Positions 9,829 through 19,124 of a DNA stretch of 64,000 nt are shown in pieces. Under the pieces are notes generated by a model, which saw only the letters and a program-made list of their open reading frames with translations, made no database searches and was not told where the DNA came from. A program made the translations under genes and the position numbers. The stretch's first letter is position 1; each line of letters begins with the position of its first letter. Source of the DNA: Ectobacillus funiculus (GTDB lineage Bacteria > Bacillota > Bacilli > Bacillales > Bacillaceae_G); contig NZ_SCFM01000002.1 in assembly GCF_004138295.1 (NCBI RefSeq), positions 1 to 64,000 of the forward strand. The letters run 5' to 3'.

Positions 9829-10836
9829 ATGAAATCAACAGTAACAATATACGATGTGGCAGAGAAGGCCGGAGTATCGATTTCAACGGTTTCTAAGGTA
9901 CTCAATAATACAGGAAGTATCGCGGAGAAAACCAGACAAAAGGTTAGGGAAACGATGCGAGAGCTGAATTACCAGCCTAGTGTTGTCGCATCCGTAAAAA
10001 AACGTATCCAAACGATCGGGCTCCTCATACCTAGTATTGCAAATCCGTTTATGGCAGAAGTGGCAAGAAGTATTGAAGATCATGTGAAAAAATTCGGCTT
10101 CAGCTTGCTGGTTTGCAGCACTGACAATCATTTAGACAATGAGCTTGAATATATTTCTATACTAAAGCAAAAGTATGTAGATGGTATTATCCTTGCTACA
10201 GGATTAAACGATTATAAGGCAATAAAAGGGCTGATCAATGCTGAGATTCCTGTTGCTTTACTTTCAAGGGACGTACCTTCACTTGCTGTTGATACAGTAT
10301 TGGTAGATGATTTTTTAGGGGGATATGAGGCTGTACAATACTTAATCAGCTTAGGACATCGAAAAATTGCAATGATTACTGAGAATATAAATTGGTCGGT
10401 AGTTAGAGCGAGAGTTCAGGGGTATAGACAAGCGCTTGAAGAAGCAGGACTGGAATATGATGAGAATTTGGTGCTTCTAGATAATACTACGTTGGATGCG
10501 GGAAAACAAGCGACACGAAAGCTCCTAGATTTACCTGAGCCTCCGACAGCTATTTTTGCATCAACTGAGTTTCTGGCAATTGGAGCAGTCAAAAGCGCGC
10601 GGGAGCTGGGGATACATGTTCCTAAGGATCTTTCGATTGTTGGATTTGATGATACGATCCTTGCTACTGTGTGTGACCCGCCATTAACGACAATAGCACA
10701 ACCTATTCAGGAAATGGGTAAGAAGGTGGTTGAACTATTGGTTGAAGAGATTGAAGGGCCAAAGGAAATTAAACAGCGAATCGTTTTATCTCCAAAGTTA
10801 GTCGTTCGGGAATCTACTTCTCGTTGTAGGGGATAG
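9829..10836 (+). CDS. LacI-family transcriptional regulator
   Basis: 335 residues. The helix-turn-helix TIYDVAEKAGVSISTVSKVL is followed by the hinge and a sugar-binding-type effector domain (IGLLIPSIANPFMAEVA, FASTEFLAIGAVKSAREL, LSIVGFDDTIL). It is very similar in organisation to the LacI protein at 1352 (both have NYQP-, LLIP-, CST- and QRI/VV-type blocks), so the two look like paralogues. No sugar gene lies beside it, so its target is probably elsewhere, possibly the inositol locus. RBS GAGAGGGAAGAA precedes the ATG. Confidence 0.85.
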   Translation: MKSTVTIYDVAEKAGVSISTVSKVLNNTGSIAEKTRQKVRETMRELNYQPSVVASVKKRIQTIGLLIPSIANPFMAEVARSIEDHVKKFGFSLLVCSTDNHLDNELEYISILKQKYVDGIILATGLNDYKAIKGLINAEIPVALLSRDVPSLAVDTVLVDDFLGGYEAVQYLISLGHRKIAMITENINWSVVRARVQGYRQALEEAGLEYDENLVLLDNTTLDAGKQATRKLLDLPEPPTAIFASTEFLAIGAVKSARELGIHVPKDLSIVGFDDTILATVCDPPLTTIAQPIQEMGKKVVELLVEEIEGPKEIKQRIVLSPKLVVRESTSRCRG

Positions 10837-11004
10837 GAATTGAGGTAAGATTTTTGCTTTCTGTTGAAGTAGTTATAGGCTATTTTGCGGGATTTTTATG
10901 TAATCGTTCTCGTTTTTGTTTAAATATTTATAAAGAGAGAATTTAGAAGGGGAAATTTTGCGATAAAAAAGGAATAGAATACATGTAACAGGTGGATAAC
11001 GATA

Positions 11005-11670
11005 GTGAAAACAATAGTAGAAAAACTAAACCTACAAAAATATAAAAAAGTAGCGATATTGCATTTACCAGATGGCGCAGATTATTTAGCAGGGCTAACA
11101 GATTATGATACAGGGCTAATCGATAGCACATATGATCTTATTTTTGCTTTTGTGTTAAATATGGAATCTTTACAAGCCCTTGTAAACGAAGTTATTGAAA
11201 AAAATTATCTAAAGAAAAATGGCTATCTCTTTTTAGCTTATCCAAAAAAGGGAAATAAAGTGTACCCAACGTTTATTCATCGTGATGATTTATTGGGAGG
11301 GTTAGGTGCGGATGAAGATGGCTATATTGGGACAAGCAATATCAAATTTGCGCGTATGGTAGGATTAGATGATGTTTTTACAGTTGTTGGTCTAAAAGAA
11401 GATTCTCAAAATAGAAATCATACATCCACAAAAGCAAGTCAATGCGTTGACGATTATATCGCGTTGATTCCTGATGTGGAAAAGGATTTGCAGGATACTC
11501 CAGATTTGCTTGCTTTTTATCAATCACTTACTCCAGGGTATCGTAAAGATTGGGCTCGTTATGTGTATAGCGCTAAGCAAGAGGCAACAAAAGCAAAACG
11601 ACGCGAGGAAATGAAAATGATTCTTGGGGCGGGCTATAAGAGCAGGGATTTATATCGTAAAGATAAATAA
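11005..11670 (+). CDS. YdeI/OmpD-associated (OmdA) family protein
   Basis: 221 residues, starting at GTG with AGGTGG nine bases upstream. The C-terminal third has the YdeI/OmdA pattern: FYQSLTPGYRKDWARYVYSA, then KQEATKAKRREEMKMILGAG. The N-terminal 120 residues (KKVAILHLPDGADYLAG, LKKNGYLFLAYPKKGN) look like the DUF3052-type domain often found fused to it. Biochemical function is unknown; the family is sometimes annotated as bacteriocin-protection. The terminator at 11727 follows. Confidence 0.7.
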   Translation: MKTIVEKLNLQKYKKVAILHLPDGADYLAGLTDYDTGLIDSTYDLIFAFVLNMESLQALVNEVIEKNYLKKNGYLFLAYPKKGNKVYPTFIHRDDLLGGLGADEDGYIGTSNIKFARMVGLDDVFTVVGLKEDSQNRNHTSTKASQCVDDYIALIPDVEKDLQDTPDLLAFYQSLTPGYRKDWARYVYSAKQEATKAKRREEMKMILGAGYKSRDLYRKDK

Positions 11671-11726
11671 TTACTGATTTATGAAAAAGGGGACACATTC
11701 ATTAGAATATAACTGTATGGAAGCAA

Positions 11727-11763
11727 AAATAGGCAGCCTCTATTAGGAGACTGCCTATTTCGT
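11727..11763 (+). terminator. Intrinsic terminator after YdeI-like gene
   Basis: Stem AAATAGGCAG(CCTC) / (GAGA)CTGCCTATTT followed by a T-rich tail. A second hairpin (ACCGGA...TCCGGT, 11842-11877) lies between it and the convergent SDR gene. Confidence 0.65.
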
Positions 11764-11889
11764 ATATTTTTCACCCATTGCTGTTGTCCCTAAGAAAATG
11801 GCTGAAATTGCGGCGAGGAACTTAAGGTTTGCGACAAGGGGACCGGACCTGCTAAGCAACCAGCTTGAGATCCGGTTTGTTTATTAAGC

Positions 11890-12738
11890 CTAAAAACATT
11901 TTGTAACTATACGCTCCCACCATTTCCATGGGAGCAGCTGTTTCAAGATAATTCCTAATTTCACACCCTTGCCAATCGGATACCGCAGCTTTGGAGCAGG
12001 AGATTTTGCTGCCTGCACAATCTGTTGAATGACTTCATCCGGGACAGGTGCCGTGTCAGCAACCTTTTTAATATGTTTTAAGATCGATTCCATTTCTTCT
12101 AAATAGGGGGAATTTGGCTTGCTTTTCACAGACTCTAATCCTTTTGACCAGATATCCGTCCGATAAGATCCCGGCTCAATTAAAACTACATAGACACCAT
12201 ACCTCAGCATTTCCAAGCGCAGCGATTCACTAAAGCCTTCCACTGCAAACTTTGAGGATACATAAGGTCCCATAGAAGGAAAGCCGATCCGTCCGCTAAT
12301 GCTGCTAATATTAATAATCTTACCGCTTCGGCGTTCTCTCATCGATGGCAAAACAGCTTTTGTCACAGTTACTAATCCAAAGAAATTCACTTCAAATTGC
12401 TGCCGCCATTGTTCGGCAGCAATCTCCTCCGTGAATCCACCGGCAGCATAGCCTGCATTGTTCACTAACAGATCAATTCGTCCATAACTATGAATTATAT
12501 CTGTAATTATAGTTTCTATTGCAGCAGAGTCGGTTACATCTAACTGAATGATTTGGATACGATTCCCCACATCTGCTTCATCAGCAGCCGCTTCTAATTT
12601 TCCCCTCTTGTCTAAGTTTCTCATAGAAGCCAGCACCTGATAGCCTTCTTTGGCAAGTGCCACACTCGTTAGCAAACCAAATCCGCTTGAAGCTCCTGTA
12701 ACAAGAGCGATAGGTTGTTTGTCCAATGCTTGATTCAA
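11890..12738 (-). CDS. Short-chain dehydrogenase/reductase (classical SDR)
   Basis: NAD(P)-dependent oxidoreductase of 282 residues. The cofactor motif TGASSGFG is at 14-21, NNAG at 93-96, and the catalytic Ser146, Tyr159 and Lys163 occur in the expected YVSSK context. The C-terminal extension and the FGLVTVTKAVLPSMRERRSG region put it in the group often labelled 3-oxoacyl-ACP reductase-like or short-chain alcohol dehydrogenase. GGAG precedes the ATG. Substrate unknown; it stands alone. Confidence 0.85.
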   Translation of the reverse strand: MNQALDKQPIALVTGASSGFGLLTSVALAKEGYQVLASMRNLDKRGKLEAAADEADVGNRIQIIQLDVTDSAAIETIITDIIHSYGRIDLLVNNAGYAAGGFTEEIAAEQWRQQFEVNFFGLVTVTKAVLPSMRERRSGKIINISSISGRIGFPSMGPYVSSKFAVEGFSESLRLEMLRYGVYVVLIEPGSYRTDIWSKGLESVKSKPNSPYLEEMESILKHIKKVADTAPVPDEVIQQIVQAAKSPAPKLRYPIGKGVKLGIILKQLLPWKWWERIVTKCF

Positions 12739-13142
12739 GGAAATTCTCCTCCAGTTCCTCTAACTCTTTTACCTCATTCAAGTTGATATGTGATTATGTT
12801 ACATAATACCTATGTCATTTAGAAGTATGATTATGCTGTCCATTCTACTACATGCATGGATGTAAATGGCAAAGTATATTCTTTTGTCTTAAAACAACTA
12901 TAACATTGGTTTATATCTATTAACCTAACAAGTGTTGAACTATTAAAGGAGCAACATTGGGGATAGCTGTGACTATCAAGTGGAAGTGGGTTTTTACATT
13001 ATTAAATGACTTTTACGATGCTAAGGGAATTTTACAGACTTAATTTTATAGAGGCTTTCTATAATCCTGCAATAATATACTATATGCTACTTCAATTTAA
13101 GATGTACAGTTATATGAGGATATCTTGAAAGGAGTTTATCTC
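12739..13142. other. Intergenic region, no firm feature
   Basis: AT-rich promoter region for the divergent SDR and LysE genes. The only coding-like hint is a 28-codon frame (12957-13043, TTG start, AAAGGAG five bases upstream), which I do not call as a gene. Confidence 0.4.
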
Positions 13143-13718
13143 ATGAATATTACATCTTTTGTAGTATACTGTTTTATTATTACTTTTACACCAGGACCTA
13201 CTAATATCGTCATATTATCCACGGTGCATAATTTTGGTACAAAAAAGGCGATGGAATATACGTATGGAGCAACGATTGCTTTTGGTTTATTACTTGTTAT
13301 TTCTGCTATGTTAAATACTATACTTGTAACGACAATACCCAAAATTTTAATTGTGATGCAGATAATCGGAAGCTTTTATATGCTCTATCTCGCTTATCAA
13401 GTTTACAAAATGGATACATCAAAACCAACTGTAAACCAAACGGGTACGTTTATGTCAGGCTTCCTTATGCAGTTTTTAAATCCCAAAGTGGTACTATTTA
13501 CAATGACTGTCATTCCTGGCTTTATTATGCCTTACTATACCGCAATGCCTGCGGTGGCAATCAGTGTTATCGCGATCACTCTTATTGGATTTTTAGCATT
13601 TATTACGTGGGTTCTTTTCGGTACAATCTTCAAGGAGTTTTTACAGAAGCATAAAAAAACTGTTAATATAATGATGGCATTATTTTTAGCCTATGCTGCA
13701 GTAATGATATGGATATAG
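13143..13718 (+). CDS. LysE/RhtB-family amino-acid exporter
   Basis: Membrane exporter of 191 residues. Opening TFTPGPTNIVILSTVHNFG is the family's PGP motif region, followed by an amphipathic loop and four or five hydrophobic segments, with FLNPKVVLF in the second half. I start at the ATG at 13143, eight bases after AAAGGAG, rather than at the upstream TTG. The AraC regulator gene begins 25 bases downstream, and this LysE-AraC pairing is common, suggesting local control. The exported amino acid is unknown. Confidence 0.85.
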   Translation: MNITSFVVYCFIITFTPGPTNIVILSTVHNFGTKKAMEYTYGATIAFGLLLVISAMLNTILVTTIPKILIVMQIIGSFYMLYLAYQVYKMDTSKPTVNQTGTFMSGFLMQFLNPKVVLFTMTVIPGFIMPYYTAMPAVAISVIAITLIGFLAFITWVLFGTIFKEFLQKHKKTVNIMMALFLAYAAVMIWI

Positions 13719-13743
13719 GTAAGCTGATTAAGAGGGGAATGCA

Positions 13744-14520
13744 ATGGATAAATTTATCTATAAAAAATCGGCAGGTATTACTGCGTTGTCAGCAAGTATT
13801 ACTGATTTTACGTATAAAAAGCACGCTCACAAGGAGTATGCAATAGGTGTAACATTACGTGGTATTCAACATTATAACTTAGATGGCAGTTTACAATTAT
13901 CATATCAAAATGGTGTTATGCTTTTTAATCCAGAACAGGCGCATGACGGAATGGCCCATGATGAGACAGGTCTTGATTATGTGATGTTATATATTGAGCC
14001 ACAATTGTTTTTAGAGGTTATTGAACAAAAAGATATCGTACGTTTTTCAACTCCTATTGTGTATGATCATAGACTTGAACAAAAAATATTAAGTCTTTCT
14101 CATGCAATATTAAATGGAAAAGATGAGGCTTTGTGCAGTGAATTACTCTTAGCCCTCACAGATAGCCTTATTCAAACGAATCTTTCTACGGACTATAAGA
14201 AAGATAACGCTCTAATTAGAAAAGCAAAGGATATGCTTTATGCCAACTTGGAAAATGTACTTAAACTAGACGAGGTATGTAAAGAGCTTCATTTATCGAA
14301 ATTTCAGTTTATCAGACTATTCAAGGCTCATACTGGAATTTCACCATACCAATACTTTCTTAACTGCAAGATAGAACGCGCAAAGCAGTTAATAGAAAAA
14401 AAGAGAGATATTTATTCAGCAGTGTCTGAATGTGGTTTTGTTGATTTATCTCACTTAAATAAACACTTTAAAAGCGTATATGGAACAACAGCATTTGAAT
14501 ATATGACACATTTAAATTGA
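13744..14520 (+). CDS. AraC-family transcriptional regulator
   Basis: 258 residues. The N-terminal cupin-like sensor (HAHKEYAIGVTLRGIQHYNL, FNPEQAHDGMAHDE) is joined to a C-terminal double helix-turn-helix: LKLDEVCKELHLSKFQFIRL, TGISPYQYFLNCKIERAKQL and VSECGFVDLSHLNKHFKSVYG. It starts 25 bases after the LysE-type exporter and is probably cotranscribed with it, acting as its activator. RBS AAGAGGGGAATGCA. Confidence 0.85.
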   Translation: MDKFIYKKSAGITALSASITDFTYKKHAHKEYAIGVTLRGIQHYNLDGSLQLSYQNGVMLFNPEQAHDGMAHDETGLDYVMLYIEPQLFLEVIEQKDIVRFSTPIVYDHRLEQKILSLSHAILNGKDEALCSELLLALTDSLIQTNLSTDYKKDNALIRKAKDMLYANLENVLKLDEVCKELHLSKFQFIRLFKAHTGISPYQYFLNCKIERAKQLIEKKRDIYSAVSECGFVDLSHLNKHFKSVYGTTAFEYMTHLN

Positions 14521-14590
14521 GGGGGAATTTTAGGCAGACAGTATAAGTGCAACTACGCCCCTGTCTTCGCCGGTCGACGGGTTTTCTTTA
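14521..14590 (+). repeat. Dispersed repeat, copy E (3' part)
   Basis: AATTTTAGGCAGACAGTATA followed by GTGCAACTACGCCCCTGTCT and TCGCCGGTCGACGGGTTTTC; the 5' module is lost. It starts immediately after the AraC stop codon, and its TTTCTTTA end supplies the stop codon of the minus-strand oxygenase gene. Confidence 0.7.
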
Positions 14591-15244
14591 TCGGATTCGT
14601 TGCCTTCTCATCCATTGCGTAGCAACCCACTTTTCTCCCTTTATAACCGGTGAACCACCATGTAAAGTTAACTCATTCAGGCTAGAATCGTTGTAGAAGT
14701 ATTCAAAATAGACGGCCATCCCTTTTTGTGGAGAAACAGAAAACTTTAAATGAGGGAAAACTGTTTCTCCTCCTTTTTCCACATCATCGTTTAAATACAT
14801 AACTAAACTAGATAGGCGATTGTTCTCCTGCGCATCCGTTGCTGAAAAATAGTCAACATGTGGTTTATACTCTTGTCCAATTTTATACTGAAGAACATGG
14901 ATACCCTCTGCATGTTCTACTGGTATATTCATAATACTTGCTACTCTCTTTTCAATTCTGGCGATGAGTTCATTTTCAGCATCTTGAAAAAACATGCCTT
15001 TACTTGTTCTCATTTCGTCTATCTTTCGTGAAGCACCAATTTTCGAACGCTGCAAACGCTCCTTTGACAGGCGAATTAATTCATCACATTCTTCATCACT
15101 TAAAACATTCCCTAAAACTACAATTAACGGTTCCGCTAATCTAGCAATTATGTTAATTTCCCTATCCTCCGTTTGTATCTTGTTGCCAACGTGATTAAAA
15201 ATCGTTAATTCTTTCATAGTTGATTCTTTAGCATCCATTGTCAA
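14588..15244 (-). CDS. 2-oxoglutarate/Fe(II) oxygenase, prolyl-4-hydroxylase-like
   Basis: Cytoplasmic dioxygenase of about 218 residues. Numbered from the TTG at 15244, the iron triad is His129 and Asp131 (YKPHVDYFS) plus His195 (LTLHGGSP), and the 2-oxoglutarate-binding basic residue is Lys203 (VIKGEKWVATQW). This matches the bacterial P4H-like domain, as in the Bacillus anthracis enzyme. The first codon could also be the ATG at 15238 or 15217. The stop codon lies inside repeat copy E. Physiological substrate unknown. Confidence 0.85.
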   Translation of the reverse strand: MTMDAKESTMKELTIFNHVGNKIQTEDREINIIARLAEPLIVVLGNVLSDEECDELIRLSKERLQRSKIGASRKIDEMRTSKGMFFQDAENELIARIEKRVASIMNIPVEHAEGIHVLQYKIGQEYKPHVDYFSATDAQENNRLSSLVMYLNDDVEKGGETVFPHLKFSVSPQKGMAVYFEYFYNDSSLNELTLHGGSPVIKGEKWVATQWMRRQRIR

Positions 15245-15697
15245 CTTGCATCATTCCCCTTAACAGATTTTAAAAAGAAATCCCCTATATAAAAAATTTA
15301 CGCCCTCTATTATCAAAGTAGAAGAGGCTTTGTTGTATTTCAGAACGTCCTGAACCGTGAGTTCTACAGACTGTCTAGGTATCACAAGCTCGTAACGGAC
15401 ATTATCTATATACGGCTTGGAGATACTTTTATCTGTCTGCTATTTTAGATTTATATATGATTGGTAGCGAGCTTTTATGCTTTTTTCAGGGTAGCGTAAA
15501 ATCGGATTTAAAATAGGCTAGATTTGCTATAAAAAAATACAATGTTCTATATGATATATATAAGCCCAGCCTCACCGCTTTTTGGGAATCCTTTATTTCC
15601 AAGGAAAAAAGCGAAGGTGGCGAATTTGATTTTGACCTAAATTGAGGTGTGAATCTCCGGTAAATAGTTATCCTGCAAATAAGAGGGAGGCAGTTTG
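15245..15697. other. Intergenic region with a possible minus-strand gene relic
   Basis: A 60-codon open frame without a start codon runs on the minus strand from 15439 to 15260 (it includes VRYELVIPRQSVELTVQDVL); I do not recognise it. An imperfect hairpin (CGCTTTTTGGGAA...TTCCAAGGAAAAAAGCG) lies at 15579-15615. Confidence 0.3.
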
Positions 15698-16168
15698 ATG
15701 ATTGTTGTAAGTGCTTGTATGGCTGGTTTAGCTGTTCGTTATGATGGGAATTCGGCTCGCGTCGAGGGTATTGCACGATTAGTGCGTGAAGGGAAGGCTG
15801 TATTGGTCTGCCCAGAGCAGTTAGGTGGCTTTCCTACGCCTAGGCCTCCAGCAGAAATTCAAAATGGAGATGGCTATGATGTGTTAGATGGAAAAGCGAA
15901 GGTGATTAATCAGCAAGGGGAGGATGTAACGGAAGACTTTATTCAAGGCGCCCAACAGGCCTTAGAGGTTGCACAAGCGGCTGGAGCTACGAAAGCGGTG
16001 TTAAAAGAAAACAGTCCATCTTGCGGAAGCCATTTCATCTATTCTGGAAAGTTCAATGGTGAGAAGATTAGAGGAGTAGGTGTTACAACAGCCCTTTTTG
16101 AGAGAAATGGAATTGAAGTGTTGTCAGAGGATGACCTTGAGGAGCTTCTTCAGGAGTATGAAAAATAA
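15698..16168 (+). CDS. DUF523 family protein
   Basis: 156 residues. Conserved DUF523 landmarks: N-terminal VSACMAGLAVRYDG with Cys7, VCPEQLGGFPTPRPPAEI, and KENSPSCGSHFIYSGKFNGE. The invariant cysteines suggest metal or sulfur chemistry, but the function is not established. GGGAGG seven bases before the ATG at 15698 favours it over the adjoining TTG. Confidence 0.85.
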   Translation: MIVVSACMAGLAVRYDGNSARVEGIARLVREGKAVLVCPEQLGGFPTPRPPAEIQNGDGYDVLDGKAKVINQQGEDVTEDFIQGAQQALEVAQAAGATKAVLKENSPSCGSHFIYSGKFNGEKIRGVGVTTALFERNGIEVLSEDDLEELLQEYEK

Positions 16169-16353
16169 CCTTTTGAAATCTTAAACGAACACTCTGTGAC
16201 AATCGTTCTAGTTCGAAACGGAAGTTTGATATTCTGAAAAAATTAGATTTATATACTAAAAACTATGTTAGATTTTCTTACATAAAGAAAGACGGAGTAT
16301 GATAATTTTTTATAAGATACATACAAGAATTAGAAAACAGCAGGTGAGTGAGT

Positions 16354-16695
16354 GTGAGTTCTTCTTTTAAGAAGCAGATGTCACAGTTATATAATGAAGT
16401 TAATCAAGAGATTTATAGTACAGGAGTTAATAAGCAAAAAATTGATATTCTAGATAACCGCATTGTCATTTTTGCCCAGACGAGGCGTTCGCCTTTAATT
16501 TCAGTGCTGAGTGAAAGGTATCCTGAACTGACTTTATCTGTCGATGGGGCTTTAGCCATGGAATATAAACGTCGATTAAAAGAAAAGTTTGAGGATCAGT
16601 TTGGAATAAAGGTTACAACCATCATTAAGGATTATGATTCTGCAAGTGAGCATGCTTGTACGGTAATTTATCTAGAGCAGCCGCTGGGTATTTAA
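16354..16695 (+). CDS. DUF2294 family protein
   Basis: A small soluble protein of about 113 residues. The pattern FKKQMSQLYNEVNQEIYSTG ... RIVIFAQTRRSPLISVLSER ... QFGIKVTTIIKDYD matches the DUF2294 family found in Bacillus. Function unknown. Of several overlapping GTG codons (16344, 16348, 16354), the last is best placed behind AGGTGAG. Confidence 0.7.
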   Translation: MSSSFKKQMSQLYNEVNQEIYSTGVNKQKIDILDNRIVIFAQTRRSPLISVLSERYPELTLSVDGALAMEYKRRLKEKFEDQFGIKVTTIIKDYDSASEHACTVIYLEQPLGI

Positions 16696-16796
16696 TTCAT
16701 AGTATTATTGTTGGAGAAATTTTGATTTATCATTTTTTCTTCACGGACTTGTTTTAAGGATTTAGGAGCTTAAATTTCGTTATACGTGATTTAGGA

Positions 16797-16843
16797 GCCG
16801 TAGATGTAGAAGGAGACCCCTTCTATTTCTGCGGCTTTTTTTT
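16797..16843 (+). terminator. Terminator hairpin in the leader of the urate permease gene (possible attenuator)
   Basis: Stem GCCGTAGATGTAGAAGG / CCTTCTATTTCTGCGGC with eight T. The SD (AGGAGG, 16855) follows 11 bases later, leaving no room for a promoter between hairpin and gene. Transcripts of the permease must therefore pass through it. Direct repeats GATTTAGGAGC lie at 16759 and 16788, the second overlapping the stem base. Confidence 0.7.
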
Positions 16844-16867
16844 ATAAAACATTCAGGAGGAGTAAAC

Positions 16868-18172
16868 ATGAATTCAAAAATATTATCGTTAGGGTTTCAG
16901 CATGTCATGGCCATGTATGCCGGAGCGATTCTTGTTCCCTTGCTTGTCGGGAGGGCGCTGCACCTTAATTCTGAGCAATTGGCTTACTTGGTTGCCATTG
17001 ATTTATTAACATGTGGTATTGCGACCTTGGTGCAGGCGTGGAAAAACAAATATTTCGGGATTGGTCTACCTGTTGTTTTGGGTGCTTCATTTGTTGCTCT
17101 GTCACCAATGATTGCGATCGGATCACAATATGGTGTTTCTGCCATTTATGGATCCATTATAGTAGCAGGGCTCTTCATTCTTGTCTGTGCCCGTTATCTT
17201 GGAAAACTCGTCAAGTTCTTTCCTCCTGTTGTTACAGGAACCGTCGTCGTGATTATTGGGCTATCGCTAATTCCATCAGGGATTAGAAATATGGCGGGCG
17301 GGATGGGAAGTCCAGACTTTGGCAGCTTGAACAATTTGCTATTATCCATGGGTGTTATCGCCTTTATCCTTATCATAAATCGTTTTGTGAAAGGATATGC
17401 CCGCTCTCTTTCGGTGCTCTTAGGGATTGTTGCCGGTACAGCAGCTGCGGCAATGATGGGAAAAGTAAATTTTGCTAAGGTGTCAGAAGCTTCGTGGTTT
17501 CATATTCCTCAGCCGTTCTATTTTGGAGCTCCATCCTTCGAGGTTGGTCCGATATTGACGATGCTCATTGTAGGGTTAGTTATTATTGTTGAATCAACCG
17601 GTGTATTTCTTGCTCTAGGGAAAATTTGCGATCGCTCTATCACAAAAGACGACCTGACCCGAGGCTATCGTGCAGAAGGTTTGGCTATTGTTTTAGGAGG
17701 AATCTTTAATGCCTTTCCTTACAACACTTTTGCGCAAAATGTAGGGCTGGTTCAACTATCACGAAATAAATCAACGAACGTTGTGGTGGCAGCAGGCGGC
17801 ATCCTTGTTTTTCTCGGATTAGTTCCCAAAATTGCGGCTCTTGCTACTGTTATTCCTGCTCCTGTGCTTGGCGGTGCTACCGTTGTGCTGTTTGGGATGG
17901 TCGTATCTTCAGGGATTAAAATGCTAAGTTCTGTAGACTACAACAATCAACATAACGCACTCATTATCGCTTGCTCGATTTCGTTAGGTCTAGGGGCCAC
18001 TGTTGTACCTGAATTGTTCAGTCAATTGCCTTCAGCGCTGCGAATCATCGTCAGCGATGGAGTGATTACCGGAAGTCTAACTGCGATCTGTATGAACCTA
18101 TTCTTTAACTTCCGGACAGTTTTATCTCCAGCATCCGTCCAGCAGGAGAAAGCTGATGCAGCACATATTTAA
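16868..18172 (+). CDS. pucK: NCS2 purine permease, probable uric acid/xanthine uptake
   Basis: Nucleobase:cation symporter-2 family membrane protein of 434 residues (B. subtilis PucK is about 430). Typical features are FQHVMAMYAGAILVPLLVG at the N-terminus, GLPVVLGASFVALSPMIAIG, and the NCS2 signature region GGIFNAFPYNTFAQNVGLVQ. It is the first gene of a run with OHCU decarboxylase, HIU hydrolase and an FAD enzyme, so urate is the likely cargo. Expression probably involves the hairpin just upstream. Confidence 0.85.
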   Translation: MNSKILSLGFQHVMAMYAGAILVPLLVGRALHLNSEQLAYLVAIDLLTCGIATLVQAWKNKYFGIGLPVVLGASFVALSPMIAIGSQYGVSAIYGSIIVAGLFILVCARYLGKLVKFFPPVVTGTVVVIIGLSLIPSGIRNMAGGMGSPDFGSLNNLLLSMGVIAFILIINRFVKGYARSLSVLLGIVAGTAAAAMMGKVNFAKVSEASWFHIPQPFYFGAPSFEVGPILTMLIVGLVIIVESTGVFLALGKICDRSITKDDLTRGYRAEGLAIVLGGIFNAFPYNTFAQNVGLVQLSRNKSTNVVVAAGGILVFLGLVPKIAALATVIPAPVLGGATVVLFGMVVSSGIKMLSSVDYNNQHNALIIACSISLGLGATVVPELFSQLPSALRIIVSDGVITGSLTAICMNLFFNFRTVLSPASVQQEKADAAHI

Positions 18173-18201
18173 TGAGAAAAAGATAAAGGGGTTACGATCA
18201 C

Positions 18202-18696
18202 ATGATTACTATAAATGTTTTAAATGAAATTGCGTTGTCTGAGTTTGTCGAACAGCTAAAGGATATATTCGAGCACTCTCCGTGGATAGTCCAAAGGGCA
18301 GGAGAGCTTCGTCCTTTTCGGTCTCGCGAGGATCTTTATGAACGGATGATCAGCGTTGTGAAAACAGCGAGTGACGAAGAAAAACTGGACTTAATTCGGG
18401 CCCATCCTCATTTAGGGACACGCAAAACGATGAGTTCATTTTCTCAGAGTGAACAAAAAAATGTTGGCTTGAACCAACTATCAGAAACGGAATATGAGCT
18501 TTTGTTGAATATGAATAAAGAGTACGTCCAGCGATTTGGTTTTCCTTTTATTTTAGCTGTTCGCGGAAAAAACAAAGATGAAATGTTTCAAGCGATGCAG
18601 AATCGATTGAAACATTCAAAGGAACAAGAATTTAACCAAGCTTTATCAGAAATCTATCAAATTGTTCGATTTAGAATAGAAGATCAAATTATGTAA
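18202..18696 (+). CDS. uraD: 2-oxo-4-hydroxy-4-carboxy-5-ureidoimidazoline (OHCU) decarboxylase
   Basis: Converts OHCU to S-allantoin, the third step from urate. 164 residues; the conserved HPHLG (residues 68-72), SQSEQ (81-85) and FGFPFI (112-117) blocks carry the family's catalytic His/Glu and substrate loop. In B. subtilis this domain is fused to urate oxidase (PucL); here it stands alone and no uricase domain follows. It lies 29 bases after the permease and 17 before HIU hydrolase, so it is in one operon. Confidence 0.92.
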   Translation: MITINVLNEIALSEFVEQLKDIFEHSPWIVQRAGELRPFRSREDLYERMISVVKTASDEEKLDLIRAHPHLGTRKTMSSFSQSEQKNVGLNQLSETEYELLLNMNKEYVQRFGFPFILAVRGKNKDEMFQAMQNRLKHSKEQEFNQALSEIYQIVRFRIEDQIM

Positions 18697-18713
18697 CTGA
18701 GGGTGGTAATCAG

Positions 18714-19067
18714 ATGAAGGGACTTACTACACATATATTGGATTTAACACATGGGCATCCTGCTTCAGAGGTAGCTATCGAGCTTTACCGTTGGGAAGGA
18801 TCAACTAGGCGTTTGTTAAACACCGCAACAACTAATGCGGATGGCCGATTAGACGAGCCGCTCCTCACTCTTGATCGGATGCAATCAGGGGAGTATGAAC
18901 TTTTGTTTTATATCGGAGATTACTTCAGGAAAAAGGGACTGCAACTATCCGATCCTGCCTTTCTTGATAAGATAGCAGTGCGAGTTGGGATCAGTAACTC
19001 GGCATCACATTATCATGTCCCATTGCTTGTATCGCCATGGGGCTATCAGATCTATCGGGGAAGCTAG
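18714..19067 (+). CDS. pucM: 5-hydroxyisourate hydrolase (transthyretin-like)
   Basis: Hydrolyses 5-hydroxyisourate to OHCU. 117 residues, the usual size; THILD near the N-terminus (His7), SHYHVPLL with His98, and the diagnostic C-terminal tetrapeptide YRGS. Start supported by GAGGGTGGTAATCAG. The presence of this enzyme and UraD shows that the organism makes 5-hydroxyisourate from urate. Confidence 0.95.
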   Translation: MKGLTTHILDLTHGHPASEVAIELYRWEGSTRRLLNTATTNADGRLDEPLLTLDRMQSGEYELLFYIGDYFRKKGLQLSDPAFLDKIAVRVGISNSASHYHVPLLVSPWGYQIYRGS

Positions 19068-19124
19068 CATTTTTAATAGTTTGTTTGGCTAATAATCAGT
19101 AATATGTTGAGAGGGATGAAAAGT

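Noticed and set aside
12957-13043. 28-codon frame with TTG start and AAAGGAG five bases upstream
   Set aside because: No recognisable sequence, unusual composition, no conservation information; most likely chance.
15260-15439. 60-codon start-less frame on the minus strand
   Set aside because: Protein-like but without start codon, ribosome site or family; kept only as a remark on the gap.
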